Positions 39,905-48,389 are shown, counted from the stretch's first letter. The stretch is DNA of 64,000 nucleotides from Patulibacter brassicae (GCF_033949425.1 NZ_JAXAVX010000008.1:79303-143302), one strand, 5' to 3'. The notes: a model not told the origin generated them from the sequence alone. Translations and numbers: made by a program.

Positions 39905-42000
39905 GCGATCACTCCGACGGTCTGGATGGTGATGCCCGGGCCGATCTCGTTGTACGAGCACACCGCGAGCTGGGGCAGGGTCTGGTCGATGAGGCGCCAC
40001 AGGTGGCGGCGGACGCGGGTGGAGCAGAGGAGGACGGGATGGAGGCCGCGGCGCGCCGCGTCCTCGACGTTCGAGCGCAGGCCGCCGACGATCGCCTGGG
40101 CCCGCGTCGGGTCCAGCGCCAGGACGTCGCCCTCGGGCGTCTGGACGATGGCGCCGGCGACCTCCTGCTCGAGGTCGGGGTCCAGCGCGATCGCCGGCAG
40201 GCGACGCTCGGCGTCCAGGTGCGGCGCGGTGATCTGCCGCGCGAGCGCCTGACGGGCGTACTCCGCCAGGAGGTCCGGGTCGCGGGTCAGGCGCGCGCGG
40301 TCGCCGATCGCCTCGACGATCGTGCCGAGGTCGCGGATCGCCACGCCCTCCGCCAGCAGCCGCTGGAGGACCCGCTGCAGCTCGCCGAGCGTCAGAGCCT
40401 CGCCCACGACCTCCTCGACGGCTGCGGCGTTCGTCTCCTTGAGCGCGTCGACGAGCTCGCGGACGTCCTGGCGGGTCAGGAGCTCCCCCGCGTTGCGGCG
40501 GATCTCCTCGGTCAGGTGCGTGACGACGACGGACTCGCCGTCCACGACGGTGTAGCCGAGCGCCTCGGCCTCGGCCCGGTCGCCCTCGGCGATCCAGGTC
40601 GCGGCGAGGCCGAACGCCGGCTCGGTGGTCGGCACGCCCGCGAGCTGCCCGAGCGGCGGGTCGCCGGCGTCCATCGCCAGCAGGTGGCCCGGCAGCAGCC
40701 GGCCACCGGCGACGCGCGCGCCGCGGACCCGCACGACGTACTCGTGCGACTCCAGTCCCGGCTCGTCGTGGACCCGGACGGGCGGCACGACGAGGCCGAG
40801 CTCGCCGGCGACCTGCCGTCGGACGCTCGAGATCCGCCCGAGGAGGCTGCCGCCGCTGCGGTCGTCGACGAGCCGCACGAGGCCGTAGCCGATCGCGAGC
40901 TCGAGCCGGTCGACGGGGCGGGTCGCCGACTGGGGCTCGGCGGCGGCCGCGAGGGCCGGACGGGCGGCCTCCTCCAGCGCGAGCCGGGCGTCGGCCTCGT
41001 CCTGCTCGCGCGCCTGCTTGCGCAGCGCGAAGCCGATCGCCAGCAGCGCGCCGCCGACGAGCAGGAACGGGAGCTTCGGCAGCCCCGGCACGAGGCCGAA
41101 GCAGAGGATCATCCCGCCGGCGATCATCGGCGCCTTGCGCTGGCGCAGCAGCTGGCTGGCGATGTCCGATCCGAGGTCCCCCTCGGAGGCGGCCCGGGTG
41201 ACGATGATGCCCGTCGCCACCGAGATGAGCAGGGCCGGGACCTGCGCCGCGAGGCCGTCGCCGATGGTCAGGAGCGAGAAGTGGTGCGCGGCGTCGCCGA
41301 AGCTCATGCCGTTCATCAGCACGCCGATGGTCAGGCCGCCGATGAGGTTGATGAGCGTGATGAGGACGGCGGCGATCGCGTCGCCCTTGACGAACTTCGA
41401 GGCGCCGTCCATCGCGCCGTAGAAGTCGGCCTCCTGAGCCACCTCCTCGCGCCGCTTGCGGGCCTCCTCGTCGGTGATCTGCCCGGCGTTCAGGTCGGCG
41501 TCGATCGCCATCTGCTTGCCCGGCATCGCGTCGAGCGTGAACCGCGCGGCGACCTCCGCCACCCGGCCGGCGCCGTTCGTCACGACGACGAACTGGATCA
41601 CGACGAGGATGAGGAAGACGACGAGGCCGACGACGAGGTTGCCGCCGATGACGAACTCGCCGAAGGCGTGCACGACCTGGCCGGCGTCCTCGCCGGAGAG
41701 GATCAGGCGGGTGACCGAGACGTTGATCGCCAGGCGGAAGATCGTCGACAGGAGCAGGAGGCTCGGGAAGACCGAGAGGTCCAGCGCCTTGCCGAGGTAG
41801 AGCGTCGCCACGACCACCGCGATCGCCGCGGCGATGTTCAGCGTGATCATGAGGTCCAGGAGGACCGGCGGCAGCGGGACGATGAGCATCCCGACGATGA
41901 CGACGATGCCGATCGCCGCGAGCAGATCGGTGTGCTTCAGGACCTGGCCCAGCGCGCCGGGCGCGCCGGCTCCGGGGGCCGTGGACGTCGGGGTGCTCAT
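39901..42000 (-). CDS. flhA: flagellar export gate protein FlhA
   Basis: A 699-residue core component of the flagellar type III export gate. Eight predicted membrane helices lie in residues about 20-320, including LDLMITLNIAAAIAVVVATL and the conserved cytoplasmic FHIPEP-like loop region (AARFTLDAMPGKQMAIDADL, NAGQITDEEARKRREEV). The C-terminal cytoplasmic domain (about 345-699) is complete and binds chaperones and substrates in the family. Start ATG at 41998-42000, overlapping the flhB stop by 4 nt (ATGA). Confidence 0.97.
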   Translation of the reverse strand: MSTPTSTAPGAGAPGALGQVLKHTDLLAAIGIVVIVGMLIVPLPPVLLDLMITLNIAAAIAVVVATLYLGKALDLSVFPSLLLLSTIFRLAINVSVTRLILSGEDAGQVVHAFGEFVIGGNLVVGLVVFLILVVIQFVVVTNGAGRVAEVAARFTLDAMPGKQMAIDADLNAGQITDEEARKRREEVAQEADFYGAMDGASKFVKGDAIAAVLITLINLIGGLTIGVLMNGMSFGDAAHHFSLLTIGDGLAAQVPALLISVATGIIVTRAASEGDLGSDIASQLLRQRKAPMIAGGMILCFGLVPGLPKLPFLLVGGALLAIGFALRKQAREQDEADARLALEEAARPALAAAAEPQSATRPVDRLELAIGYGLVRLVDDRSGGSLLGRISSVRRQVAGELGLVVPPVRVHDEPGLESHEYVVRVRGARVAGGRLLPGHLLAMDAGDPPLGQLAGVPTTEPAFGLAATWIAEGDRAEAEALGYTVVDGESVVVTHLTEEIRRNAGELLTRQDVRELVDALKETNAAAVEEVVGEALTLGELQRVLQRLLAEGVAIRDLGTIVEAIGDRARLTRDPDLLAEYARQALARQITAPHLDAERRLPAIALDPDLEQEVAGAIVQTPEGDVLALDPTRAQAIVGGLRSNVEDAARRGLHPVLLCSTRVRRHLWRLIDQTLPQLAVCSYNEIGPGITIQTVGVIA

Positions 42001-43070
42001 GCGATCTTCGCCCTCCGGCGACGGTCGACGCGGTAGACGAAGGCGAGGACCTCCGCCACCGCCTGGAACAGCTCCTCGGGGATCGGATGCCCGAGCGGGA
42101 CCTGGCGGTGCAGGGCCCGCGCGAGCGGCCGGTTCTCCACGACCTGGACGCCGTGCTCGCGCGCGGTCTGGCGGATCCGCAGGGCGATGAGGTCCTGGCC
42201 CTTGGCGACGACCGTCGGCGCGGCGCGCTCCGGGTCGTAGGCCAGGGCGACGGCGAAGTGCGTCGGGTTCGTGATCACGACGTCGGCGGTCGGGATCGCG
42301 GCCATCATCCGGTTGCGCGTCGTCTCCGCCGCCCGCTGGCGCTGCTGGCGCTTGACCTCGGCCGGCAGCTCCTGCTGGCGCTGCTCGCGACGGACCTCGT
42401 CGACGCTCATCCGCAGCTGCTTGGCGTGGCGCTTGCGCTGCCAGGCGACGTCGACGGCGCCGATGACGAGGTAGACGATCGCGGCGTTGCGGGCGATCGT
42501 CATCGCGGTCGAGCCGAGCTCGACGGCGAGCTCGCCCGGGCCGATCCCGGTCATGAGCAGCAGCTCGTGGATCCGCGGCAGCAGGACGGCCGCGACGACG
42601 GCGGCGACGACGAGGAGCTTCGCCAGCGACTTGGCGCCCTCGACGAGCGCGTTGGGCCCGAAGACGTTCTTCGCGCCGCTGATCGGATCGAGCTTCCGGA
42701 AGTCGGGCTTCAGCGCCTTGGGCGACGGCTTCAGGCCGACCTGGGCGAGGTTCACGACCACGCCGGCGACGACGACCGCGACGGCGATCGGCGCGAGGAT
42801 CGCCGCGATCGCCACCCCGGCCTCGGTCAGCAGGCGCGGGATCGCGTCCTGGGTGACGAGCTCGTCGGCGTGGGCGGTGGCCGTGAGCCCCGCGCGCATC
42901 TCCTCCTGCAGCGACGACCAGGCACCGGGCGCCGTGGCGCCCATCGTGACGAGGCCGGCGAGCAGGACCACCGCGCCGTTGAGGTCGACCGAGCGGGCGA
43001 CCTGCCCCTTCTCGCGCGCCTCCTCCTTGCGCTTCGGGGTCGCCTCCTCGGTCTTGTCGCCGTCGGACAT
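41997..43070 (-). CDS. flhB: flagellar export switch protein FlhB
   Basis: A 357-residue membrane protein that switches export specificity from rod/hook to filament type. It begins with the typical basic MSDGDKTEEATPKRKEEARE and has four membrane helices in residues ~30-215. The autocleavage site NPTH is present in VVITNPTHFAVALAYDPE (about residue 268), so self-cleavage should be normal. The cytoplasmic tail ends with LAFVYRVDRRRRAKIA. It starts 1 nt after the fliR stop codon. Confidence 0.97.
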   Translation of the reverse strand: MSDGDKTEEATPKRKEEAREKGQVARSVDLNGAVVLLAGLVTMGATAPGAWSSLQEEMRAGLTATAHADELVTQDAIPRLLTEAGVAIAAILAPIAVAVVVAGVVVNLAQVGLKPSPKALKPDFRKLDPISGAKNVFGPNALVEGAKSLAKLLVVAAVVAAVLLPRIHELLLMTGIGPGELAVELGSTAMTIARNAAIVYLVIGAVDVAWQRKRHAKQLRMSVDEVRREQRQQELPAEVKRQQRQRAAETTRNRMMAAIPTADVVITNPTHFAVALAYDPERAAPTVVAKGQDLIALRIRQTAREHGVQVVENRPLARALHRQVPLGHPIPEELFQAVAEVLAFVYRVDRRRRAKIA

Positions 43071-43071
43071 C

Positions 43072-43854
43072 TCACCCCACCCGCAGCGTCCGCAGGGCGT
43101 CCCCGACGGTCGGGGCGATCCGGTCGGCGAGCCACCCGGCCGTGAACGGCAGGGTGATCGCGAGGAAGAGCATCCCGACGATGACCTTCACCGGGAAGCC
43201 GACGGCGAAGACGTTCATCTGCGGCACGACGCGCGACACCATCCCGAAGGCGGCGTCGGTCAGCAGCAGGACGAGGAGCATCGGCGCGACGACCTCGATC
43301 GCCGCGATGAGGATGCCGCTGAGCGCCGCGAGGACCCCGCTGACGAGGACGGCCATGTTCGGGAAGCCGTCCAGCGGTACCGCGTCGTACGTCCGGGCGA
43401 GGCCCTGGATGATCATGCTGTCGGCCCCCACCGCGATGAGCACCGCGACGCCCACGAGGCCGTAGATCTGCGCGACGATCGCGCCGTGGTTCCCGGTCAC
43501 CGGGTCGACGGTGGCGCCGAACGCGAAGCCGATCTGCAGGTCCAGCAGCGTGCCCGCGGCCTGCAGCGCGGTGAGCAGGCCCATGAGGACGTAGGCGAAC
43601 GCCGCGCCGACGAGCAGCTCCTTCACGAGCATCTCCGCGTAGGGCCCCGGGTCGGTCGGCACGCGCACGCCCTGCAGGGCGACGGGCGCGAGACCGATCG
43701 CGAGGCCGACGGCGATCGTGCCGCGCACGCGCCGCGGCAGCAGCGACGAGGAGAAGATCGGCGCGAGCAGGAACAGCGGGCTCAGGCGCGCGAGCACGAG
43801 CAGGAAGCCGGCGATCGGGGCTCCGATCACCGACTCGAGGGCGGCGTCGCTCAT
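43072..43854 (-). CDS. fliR: flagellar export protein FliR
   Basis: A 260-residue polytopic export-gate subunit with six predicted membrane helices (for example APIAGFLLVLARLSPLFLLA; RVRGTIAVGLAIGLAPVALQ) and the family loop LQAAGTLLDLQIGFAFGATVDP. The ATG at 43852-43854 overlaps the stop of a 15-codon upstream ORF (43851-43898), a set-up for translational coupling. It is the first gene of fliR-flhB-flhA-flhF-like-37773. Normally fliR follows fliQ, but here fliQ is 3.6 kb away. Confidence 0.95.
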   Translation of the reverse strand: MSDAALESVIGAPIAGFLLVLARLSPLFLLAPIFSSSLLPRRVRGTIAVGLAIGLAPVALQGVRVPTDPGPYAEMLVKELLVGAAFAYVLMGLLTALQAAGTLLDLQIGFAFGATVDPVTGNHGAIVAQIYGLVGVAVLIAVGADSMIIQGLARTYDAVPLDGFPNMAVLVSGVLAALSGILIAAIEVVAPMLLVLLLTDAAFGMVSRVVPQMNVFAVGFPVKVIVGMLFLAITLPFTAGWLADRIAPTVGDALRTLRVG

Positions 43855-43898
43855 CGCGGACCCGCCGGGGTCGCGCAGCACGGTGGTAGACGGTCCAT
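43851..43898 (-). CDS. 15-aa upstream ORF coupled to fliR
   Basis: ATG GAC ... to a TGA that overlaps the fliR ATG (ATGA); the peptide is MDRLPPCCATPAGPR. Its ATG lies at the position equivalent to the fliO ATG relative to the shared upstream element, so it may be a remnant of a duplicated fliO start that now feeds ribosomes into fliR. Confidence 0.4.
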   Translation of the reverse strand: MDRLPPCCATPAGPR

Positions 43899-43903
43899 CG
43901 GTC

Positions 43904-43943
43904 GATCAGCGGGTGGTGGACCGCTGCTCGACGCCGGTGATCG
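43904..43943 (-). promoter_or_regulatory. conserved flagellar promoter/operator element, fliR copy
   Basis: 27 bases (43904-43930) are identical to 49026-49052 upstream of fliO, and the next ~13 bases are near-identical. The element has inverted ends (GATCACCGG at one side, CCGCTGATC at the other on the minus strand). Confidence 0.7.
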
Positions 43944-44054
43944 GCCGGCGGCGCGCCGGGGTGCAGGGGCCGTCGTACGACCGTCCAGACCCGCGGGTCG
44001 GCGACCCCGCCGACGGTGGCGCGCGCCCGCTCGGCGTCGGTCCGCGACGGCGCG

Positions 44055-44060
44055 TAGGGT
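44055..44060 (+). promoter_or_regulatory. -10 box for AI-2E transporter gene
   Basis: TAGGGT, 6 nt before the GTG start at 44067. Confidence 0.55.
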
Positions 44061-44066
44061 GGCGGC

Positions 44067-45194
44067 GTGTCCTCCGGCCCCAGCGTCGCGCGCACCGTGC
44101 TCACGGCCACGCTGACCGTGCTGGCGGTCGTCGGCGCGATCGTCCTGGTCTACCTGCTGCGCCAGCCGCTGACGTGGCTCGCGCTCGCGTGCTTCGTGGC
44201 CGTCGCGGTCTCGGGCCCGGTCGGCCGGCTCTCGAAGGTCATGCCGCGGGGCCTGGCGATCACGCTCGTCTACCTCGGCGTCCTCCTGATCCCGGCGCTC
44301 GTCGCGCTCATCGTCCTGCCGCCGCTCCTGCACGCCGCCAACGACCTCGTCGACCAGGCGCCGCGCTACGCCGACGACGTCCAGCGCTGGGTCCACGAGA
44401 ACGAGACGCTGCGCGAGCTCGACGACGAGTTCGACCTCGTCGCGCAGCTGCAGAAGCAGGCCGACGAGCTGCCCGCGCGCGTCGGCGACGCTGCGTCCTG
44501 GCTGGGGGACCTCGGCATGGGGATCGTGAACGGGATCTTCGCCGGGGTGACGATCCTGATCCTGTCGATCTTCCTCGTCGCCGGCGGCCGCAGGCCGGTC
44601 GAGACGGCGCTGGAGCTCACGATCCCGCAGCACGCCGGCCGGATCGGCGCGACCCTCGACCGGATGGCGAAGGCCGTCGGCTCGTACATCGCCGGGGCGC
44701 TCGTCCAGGCGACGATCGCCGGCACGCTCGCCTTCGTCGTCATGACGGTCCTCGGGGTCCCGTTCGCGGGTCCGCTGGCGGTGCTCGTCGGGCTCTTCGG
44801 CCTGATCCCGATGGTCGGCGCGACGATCGCGGCGGTGATCGTCGGGATCGTGACCCTGTTCCAGGACTTCCCCACCGCCACGATCGCCTGGGTCGTCTGG
44901 GCGATCGTCTACCAGCAGGTCGAGAACACCCTCATCCAGCCGCGGATCCAGAAGCGCGCCGTCGGGGTGCCCGCGCTCGGCGTGATGGTCGCCATGCTCT
45001 TCGGCAGCGCGCTGCTCGGCGTGCTCGGGGCGCTCGTGGCCGTCCCGGTCGCCGCGTCGCTGCAGATCGGCGTCCGCGACTGGCGCGCGTGGCGCGCCGA
45101 GCAGGTGCTGCCGCTCCTGGAGCCGCCGGACGACGCCGCCGCGGAGCCCCCGGACGACGACCCGCCGACGGACCCCGCCCCCGCACCGGCGTAG
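44067..45194 (+). CDS. AI-2E-family transporter (PerM-like)
   Basis: A 375-residue integral membrane protein of the AI-2 exporter/PerM superfamily. About seven or eight membrane helices: an N-terminal pair (VLTATLTVLAVVGAIVLVYL; LTWLALACFVAVAV), a long amphipathic periplasmic stretch (about residues 90-150), and a C-terminal bundle with GSYIAGALVQATIAGTLAFV, LFGLIPMVGATIAAVIVGIV and the family motif YQQVENTLIQPRIQ. The cytoplasmic tail is acidic/Pro-rich. The transported compound is unknown. The GTG start follows TAGGGT by 6 nt. It is one of four non-flagellar genes that separate fliR from fliQ. Confidence 0.9.
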   Translation: MSSGPSVARTVLTATLTVLAVVGAIVLVYLLRQPLTWLALACFVAVAVSGPVGRLSKVMPRGLAITLVYLGVLLIPALVALIVLPPLLHAANDLVDQAPRYADDVQRWVHENETLRELDDEFDLVAQLQKQADELPARVGDAASWLGDLGMGIVNGIFAGVTILILSIFLVAGGRRPVETALELTIPQHAGRIGATLDRMAKAVGSYIAGALVQATIAGTLAFVVMTVLGVPFAGPLAVLVGLFGLIPMVGATIAAVIVGIVTLFQDFPTATIAWVVWAIVYQQVENTLIQPRIQKRAVGVPALGVMVAMLFGSALLGVLGALVAVPVAASLQIGVRDWRAWRAEQVLPLLEPPDDAAAEPPDDDPPTDPAPAPA

Positions 45195-45225
45195 CCGCCC
45201 CGGCGCCGGCCGCGCGCGGCGGCGA

Positions 45226-46191
45226 TCACCGCGCGGCGAGCGGCGGGCCACCGGCCGCCCACCGCTCCGAGACGTCCCAGAGCCGCGCGGCGTTGCCCGG
45301 GTCCAGCGCGTAGGCCGCCACGCCGTGGCGCCCGTCCGAGGCGGCGCGGGAGGCGACGACGGGCGCCTCGCCGCAATCCTCGAGGTAGCGGCCGCCGACC
45401 CCCTCCAGGAGCGGGGAGACGGCGGCCAGCACGGACGTCGCCGCGCCCTGCGCCACGGTCTTCAGCGCGCCGGCGCCCGCCGCGCGCCGCGCCGCCGCGA
45501 GCGCCTCGGGATCGACGTGGCGCTGCAGGCCGGTGGCGATGCCGCCGGGCATGACGGCGTTCACCCGGACGCCGTCGCGGGCCCACCGGCGGTCGGCCTC
45601 GACGGCGAACAGGGCGTTGGCGGTCTTCGACTGCCCGTAGGCGAGGAACGGGTCGTAGGGCACGAAGGCGAAGGACGGATCGTCGAAGAGCACCGGCGAG
45701 AAGAGGTGGGCGGTCGAGGAGAGCGCGACCACGCGACCGCCCTCGGCCGCGAGCGCGGGCTGCAGCCCGGTGGCGAGCGCGAAGTGCCCGAGGTGGTTCG
45801 TCGCGAGCTGCAGCTCGTGGCCCTCGGGGGTGCGACGGAGCTCCGGCAGCGCCATGACGCCGGCGTTGGCCACGAGCACGTGCAGCGGCCCGTCCCAGCG
45901 GTCCACGAGGCCGCGGACGGCGTCGAGGTCCGCGAGGTCCAGCTGCTCGACGCGCGGTGCCGGAGCCGCGGTCGCCGCGTCGATCGCGGCGGCGACCGCC
46001 CGCCCCGCCGCGACGTCGCGCACCGCGAGGGTCACCGCGGCGCCGCGCAGCGCGAGCACCCGCGCGGTCTCCGCGCCGATGCCCGAGGCCGCGCCGGTGA
46101 CGAGCGCGCGCACCCCGGCGAGGTCGAGCCCGGCGCTCACCTCCTCCGCGGTGCTGCGCTCGCCGAAGGGCGTGGTCGGGATGGTGGACAT
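45226..46191 (-). CDS. short-chain dehydrogenase/reductase
   Basis: A 321-residue SDR. The cofactor loop is VTGAASGIGAET (about residues 31-42), followed by LHVLVANAGVMAL (NAG motif), the catalytic Ser in VVALSSTAHL, and YGQSKTANALF with the Tyr-x-x-x-Lys pair (about 196-200). The layout fits the retinol dehydrogenase/WWOX-like subgroup often annotated as oxidoreductase. It is divergent from a TetR gene and shares a promoter region holding two identical-type palindromes, so it is most likely the TetR target. The substrate is unknown. Confidence 0.9.
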   Translation of the reverse strand: MSTIPTTPFGERSTAEEVSAGLDLAGVRALVTGAASGIGAETARVLALRGAAVTLAVRDVAAGRAVAAAIDAATAAPAPRVEQLDLADLDAVRGLVDRWDGPLHVLVANAGVMALPELRRTPEGHELQLATNHLGHFALATGLQPALAAEGGRVVALSSTAHLFSPVLFDDPSFAFVPYDPFLAYGQSKTANALFAVEADRRWARDGVRVNAVMPGGIATGLQRHVDPEALAAARRAAGAGALKTVAQGAATSVLAAVSPLLEGVGGRYLEDCGEAPVVASRAASDGRHGVAAYALDPGNAARLWDVSERWAAGGPPLAAR

Positions 46192-46218
46192 GCTCGGGCT
46201 CCTGGTGGTGCGGGACGA

Positions 46219-46239
46219 AAGCGGAAGATCCTTCCGCTT
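46219..46239. promoter_or_regulatory. TetR operator 1
   Basis: Perfect palindrome AAGCGGAAG-ATC-CTTCCGCTT, 28 bp upstream of the SDR start. Confidence 0.75.
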
Positions 46240-46247
46240 CACGACGG

Positions 46248-46253
46248 TAGCAT
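46248..46253 (+). promoter_or_regulatory. -10 box of the tetR gene
   Basis: TAGCAT lies between the two palindromes and 21 nt before the TTG start, so binding of the repressor at either operator should block it. Confidence 0.45.
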
Positions 46254-46254
46254 G

Positions 46255-46275
46255 AAGCGGAAGGAGATTCCGCTT
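46255..46275. promoter_or_regulatory. TetR operator 2
   Basis: Palindrome AAGCGGAA-GGAGA-TTCCGCTT, same arms as operator 1 and 36 bp from it centre to centre; it contains the AAGGAG ribosome binding site and touches the TTG start codon of the regulator. Confidence 0.75.
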
Positions 46276-46823
46276 TGTCGCCCGCCCCCCGATCCGACGC
46301 CCGCCGCAGCCGCGATGCCCTCCTGCGCAGCGGCGCCGAGCTCCTCGCCGCGCGCGGGACCGCCGTCCCGATGACGGAGATCGCCGCCCACGCGGGGGTC
46401 GGGGTCGGGACCCTCTACCGGCACTTCCCGGACCGGGCGGCGCTCGTCTCCGCGGTCTACGCCCGCGAGATCGAGCGGCTCGGCGAGATCGAGCCGCTCC
46501 TGGCCGACGCCACCGGAGCCGCGGCGCTCGAGGCGTGGCTGGCCCGGTTCGTCGCGTTCGGCGCCTCGAAGCGCGCCCTCGGCGACGTGCTCGTGGCCTC
46601 GGGGGCCGGGCCGAAGCCGTCGGCCCGCGGCGTCGTGCTCGAGGCGCTCGACGCCCTGCTGGCGGCCGGCGCCCGCGACGGGACGCTGCGCGAGGACGTC
46701 GACGGCGAGGACGTGCTGCTCGCGCTCGCCGGCCTCTGGAGCGCCGTCGAGGCCCCCGACTGGCGCACCCGCGCCGAGCGGCTCGCCCGCCTCGTCCTCG
46801 ACGGCGTGCGCGCCGGCGCCTGA
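46275..46823 (+). CDS. TetR-family transcriptional regulator
   Basis: A 182-residue repressor. The N-terminal helix-turn-helix is clear: LLRSGAELLAARGTAVPMTE, then IAAHAGVGVGTLYRHFPDRA (about residues 36-55), the usual TetR recognition helix with Y-x-H-F. The C-terminal ~110 residues form the helical ligand-binding and dimer domain (LEAWLARFVAFGASKRALGD). The start is the TTG at 46275, supported by an AAGGAG ribosome binding site inside operator 2. It probably represses itself and the divergent SDR gene. The inducer is unknown. Confidence 0.9.
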   Translation: MSPAPRSDARRSRDALLRSGAELLAARGTAVPMTEIAAHAGVGVGTLYRHFPDRAALVSAVYAREIERLGEIEPLLADATGAAALEAWLARFVAFGASKRALGDVLVASGAGPKPSARGVVLEALDALLAAGARDGTLREDVDGEDVLLALAGLWSAVEAPDWRTRAERLARLVLDGVRAGA

Positions 46824-46940
46824 GCGGGACGCGGAAGTTCAGGGTGGCGCCCCCGTCGCCGAGCCCGCGCCGCTCCCGGATCCTCCTCCGGTCGCGGCCG
46901 CGTCCGGTCGCGTCGCCGTGCCACCGACCGAGAGGGACCC

Positions 46941-47414
46941 ATGCCACGACCGATGCTCGCGACGCTCGTCGCCGCGCTCGCCTGCACCGCCACGCTCGCC
47001 GCCTGCGGCGGGGACGACGACGCCACGACCACGGCGGCGACGCTCGGCGACGCGGAGCTCGTCGCGCAGGCCGACGCGATCTGCAAGCGGTTCGAGGCGC
47101 GAGCGAAGGCCGTGCCCGAGCCTCGCGACGTCGCCGACGCGACGGACGCCGCGCGCTACTTCGGCGCGGTCGCCCCGCTGGCTCGCGGCCAGCAGACCGC
47201 GTTGGAGGCCCTCGCCCCCGCCGCGTCGCTGCAGGCGCGGTACGACGCCTTCCTCGCTGCGTCGCGCCGCGGCACGGAGCTCCTCGAGACGCTCGCGCGG
47301 AAGGCCGCCGCCCGCGACGCGAGCGGGATGCAGCAGCTCGGGCAGCTCGAGCCGCTCTCGCAGGCGATCGACGCGGCCGCCGACCGCGTCGGCCTGCGGT
47401 CCTGCTCGCCGTGA
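46941..47414 (+). CDS. predicted lipoprotein, 157 aa
   Basis: A lipoprotein with signal MPRPMLATLVAALACTATLA and lipobox LAAC (Cys about 22), then an Asp/Thr-rich spacer (GGDDDATTTAA). The rest is helical with coiled-coil character (ELVAQADAICKRFEARAKAV; GTELLETLARKAAARDASGM) and two cysteines (DAICKRF; LRSCSP) that may bond. This pattern is common in actinobacterial small surface lipoproteins of unknown function. Its 3' end faces fliQ with 37 bp between the stop codons. Confidence 0.72.
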   Translation: MPRPMLATLVAALACTATLAACGGDDDATTTAATLGDAELVAQADAICKRFEARAKAVPEPRDVADATDAARYFGAVAPLARGQQTALEALAPAASLQARYDAFLAASRRGTELLETLARKAAARDASGMQQLGQLEPLSQAIDAAADRVGLRSCSP

Positions 47415-47451
47415 CGTCCGCGCCCGCGCGGGCGACCGCGCCGGCGCCGCC

Positions 47452-47727
47452 CTAGCGGCGCCCGACGAGCGCCGGGATCGAGCCCCAGAGGTCGTGCGAC
47501 CAGGTGACGACCTGCCCGAGCATCCACGGGCCGGCGATCATCAGCACGAGCGCCGACACCGCGAGCTTCGGGATGAACTGCAGGCTCTGCTCCTGGATCT
47601 GCGTCACGGCCTGGAAGACCGAGACGAGCACGCCGACGACGAGGCCGGCGACGAGCAGCGGAGCGGCGACCTTGAACGCGAGCTCCATCGCCTGGCTGGT
47701 GATGGAGACCGCGGAGTCCTGATCCAT
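47452..47727 (-). CDS. fliQ: flagellar export protein FliQ
   Basis: A 91-residue export-gate subunit with two membrane helices (VAAPLLVAGLVVGVLVSVFQ and LAVSALVLMIAGPWMLGQVV) joined by the family loop AVTQIQEQSLQFIPK. It starts 23 nt after the fliP stop, with a ribosome binding site (GGAG) before the ATG. In most genomes fliR follows directly; here the leftward neighbour is an unrelated convergent gene. Confidence 0.96.
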   Translation of the reverse strand: MDQDSAVSITSQAMELAFKVAAPLLVAGLVVGVLVSVFQAVTQIQEQSLQFIPKLAVSALVLMIAGPWMLGQVVTWSHDLWGSIPALVGRR

Positions 47728-47750
47728 GACGGAGCTCTCCTTTCGACGGG

Positions 47751-48389
47751 TCAGGCGAACGACTGGACGAGGGATCTCGTGACGAGCGCCCAGCCGTCGA
47801 CGAGGACGAACAGCAGGATCTTGAAGGGCAGGCTGATGAAGACCGGCGGCAGCATGATCATGCCGAGGCTCATGAGCGTCGCTGACACGACGAGATCGAT
47901 GACGAGGAACGGCAGGAAGATCAGGAAGCCGATCTGGAACGCCGTCTTCAGCTCGCTGATGATGAACGCCGGGATCAGCACCCGGGTCGGGACGTCGGCG
48001 CGCGTGCGCGGGCGCTCGATCTTCCCGAGCTTCACGAAGAGGCGCAGGTCGCTCGTGCGCGTCTGCTTGAACATGAACTCGCGCAGCGGCCCCTCGGCGC
48101 GCTCGACGGCCCGGACGGTGTCGATCTTCCCGGCCAGCGCCGGCTGGATCGCGTCCTTGCGGACCGTGTCGAACGTCGGGCCCATGACGAAGAGCGTCAG
48201 GAACAGGGCGATGCCGACGAGCACCTGGTTGGGCGGCGTCGTCTGCGTGCCGAGGCCGGCGCGCACGAACCCCAGGACGATGAGGATCCGCGTGAACCCG
48301 GTGACGCAGAAGAGCAGCGCCGGGACGAGGGAGATCCCGCCGATCAGCAGGAGCAGCTGGACGGCGTTGCTGCCGTTGGTCGCCTCCAC
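47751..48389 (-). CDS. fliP: flagellar export protein FliP
   Basis: A 212-residue export-gate subunit. Four membrane helices and strongly conserved text: GFTRILIVLGFVRAGLGTQT (about residues 31-50), TPPNQVLVGIALFLTLFVMG, the cytoplasmic loop with FKQTRTSDLRLF, and the C-terminal LIPAFIISELKTAFQIGFLI plus MMLPP-like GMIMLPPVFISLPFK. There is no separate N-terminal signal, unlike enterobacterial FliP. The GTG at 48387-48389 is preferred, with AGGAG 9 nt upstream inside the end of fliO. Confidence 0.96.
   Translation of the reverse strand: MEATNGSNAVQLLLLIGGISLVPALLFCVTGFTRILIVLGFVRAGLGTQTTPPNQVLVGIALFLTLFVMGPTFDTVRKDAIQPALAGKIDTVRAVERAEGPLREFMFKQTRTSDLRLFVKLGKIERPRTRADVPTRVLIPAFIISELKTAFQIGFLIFLPFLVIDLVVSATLMSLGMIMLPPVFISLPFKILLFVLVDGWALVTRSLVQSFA

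Noticed and set aside
43938..43965. GCCGATCA upstream of fliR as a sigma-28 -10 box
   Set aside because: The expected CTCAA 15 nt upstream is TGCAC, and the corresponding fliO element has GTCGATCA, so the conserved element is probably something else.
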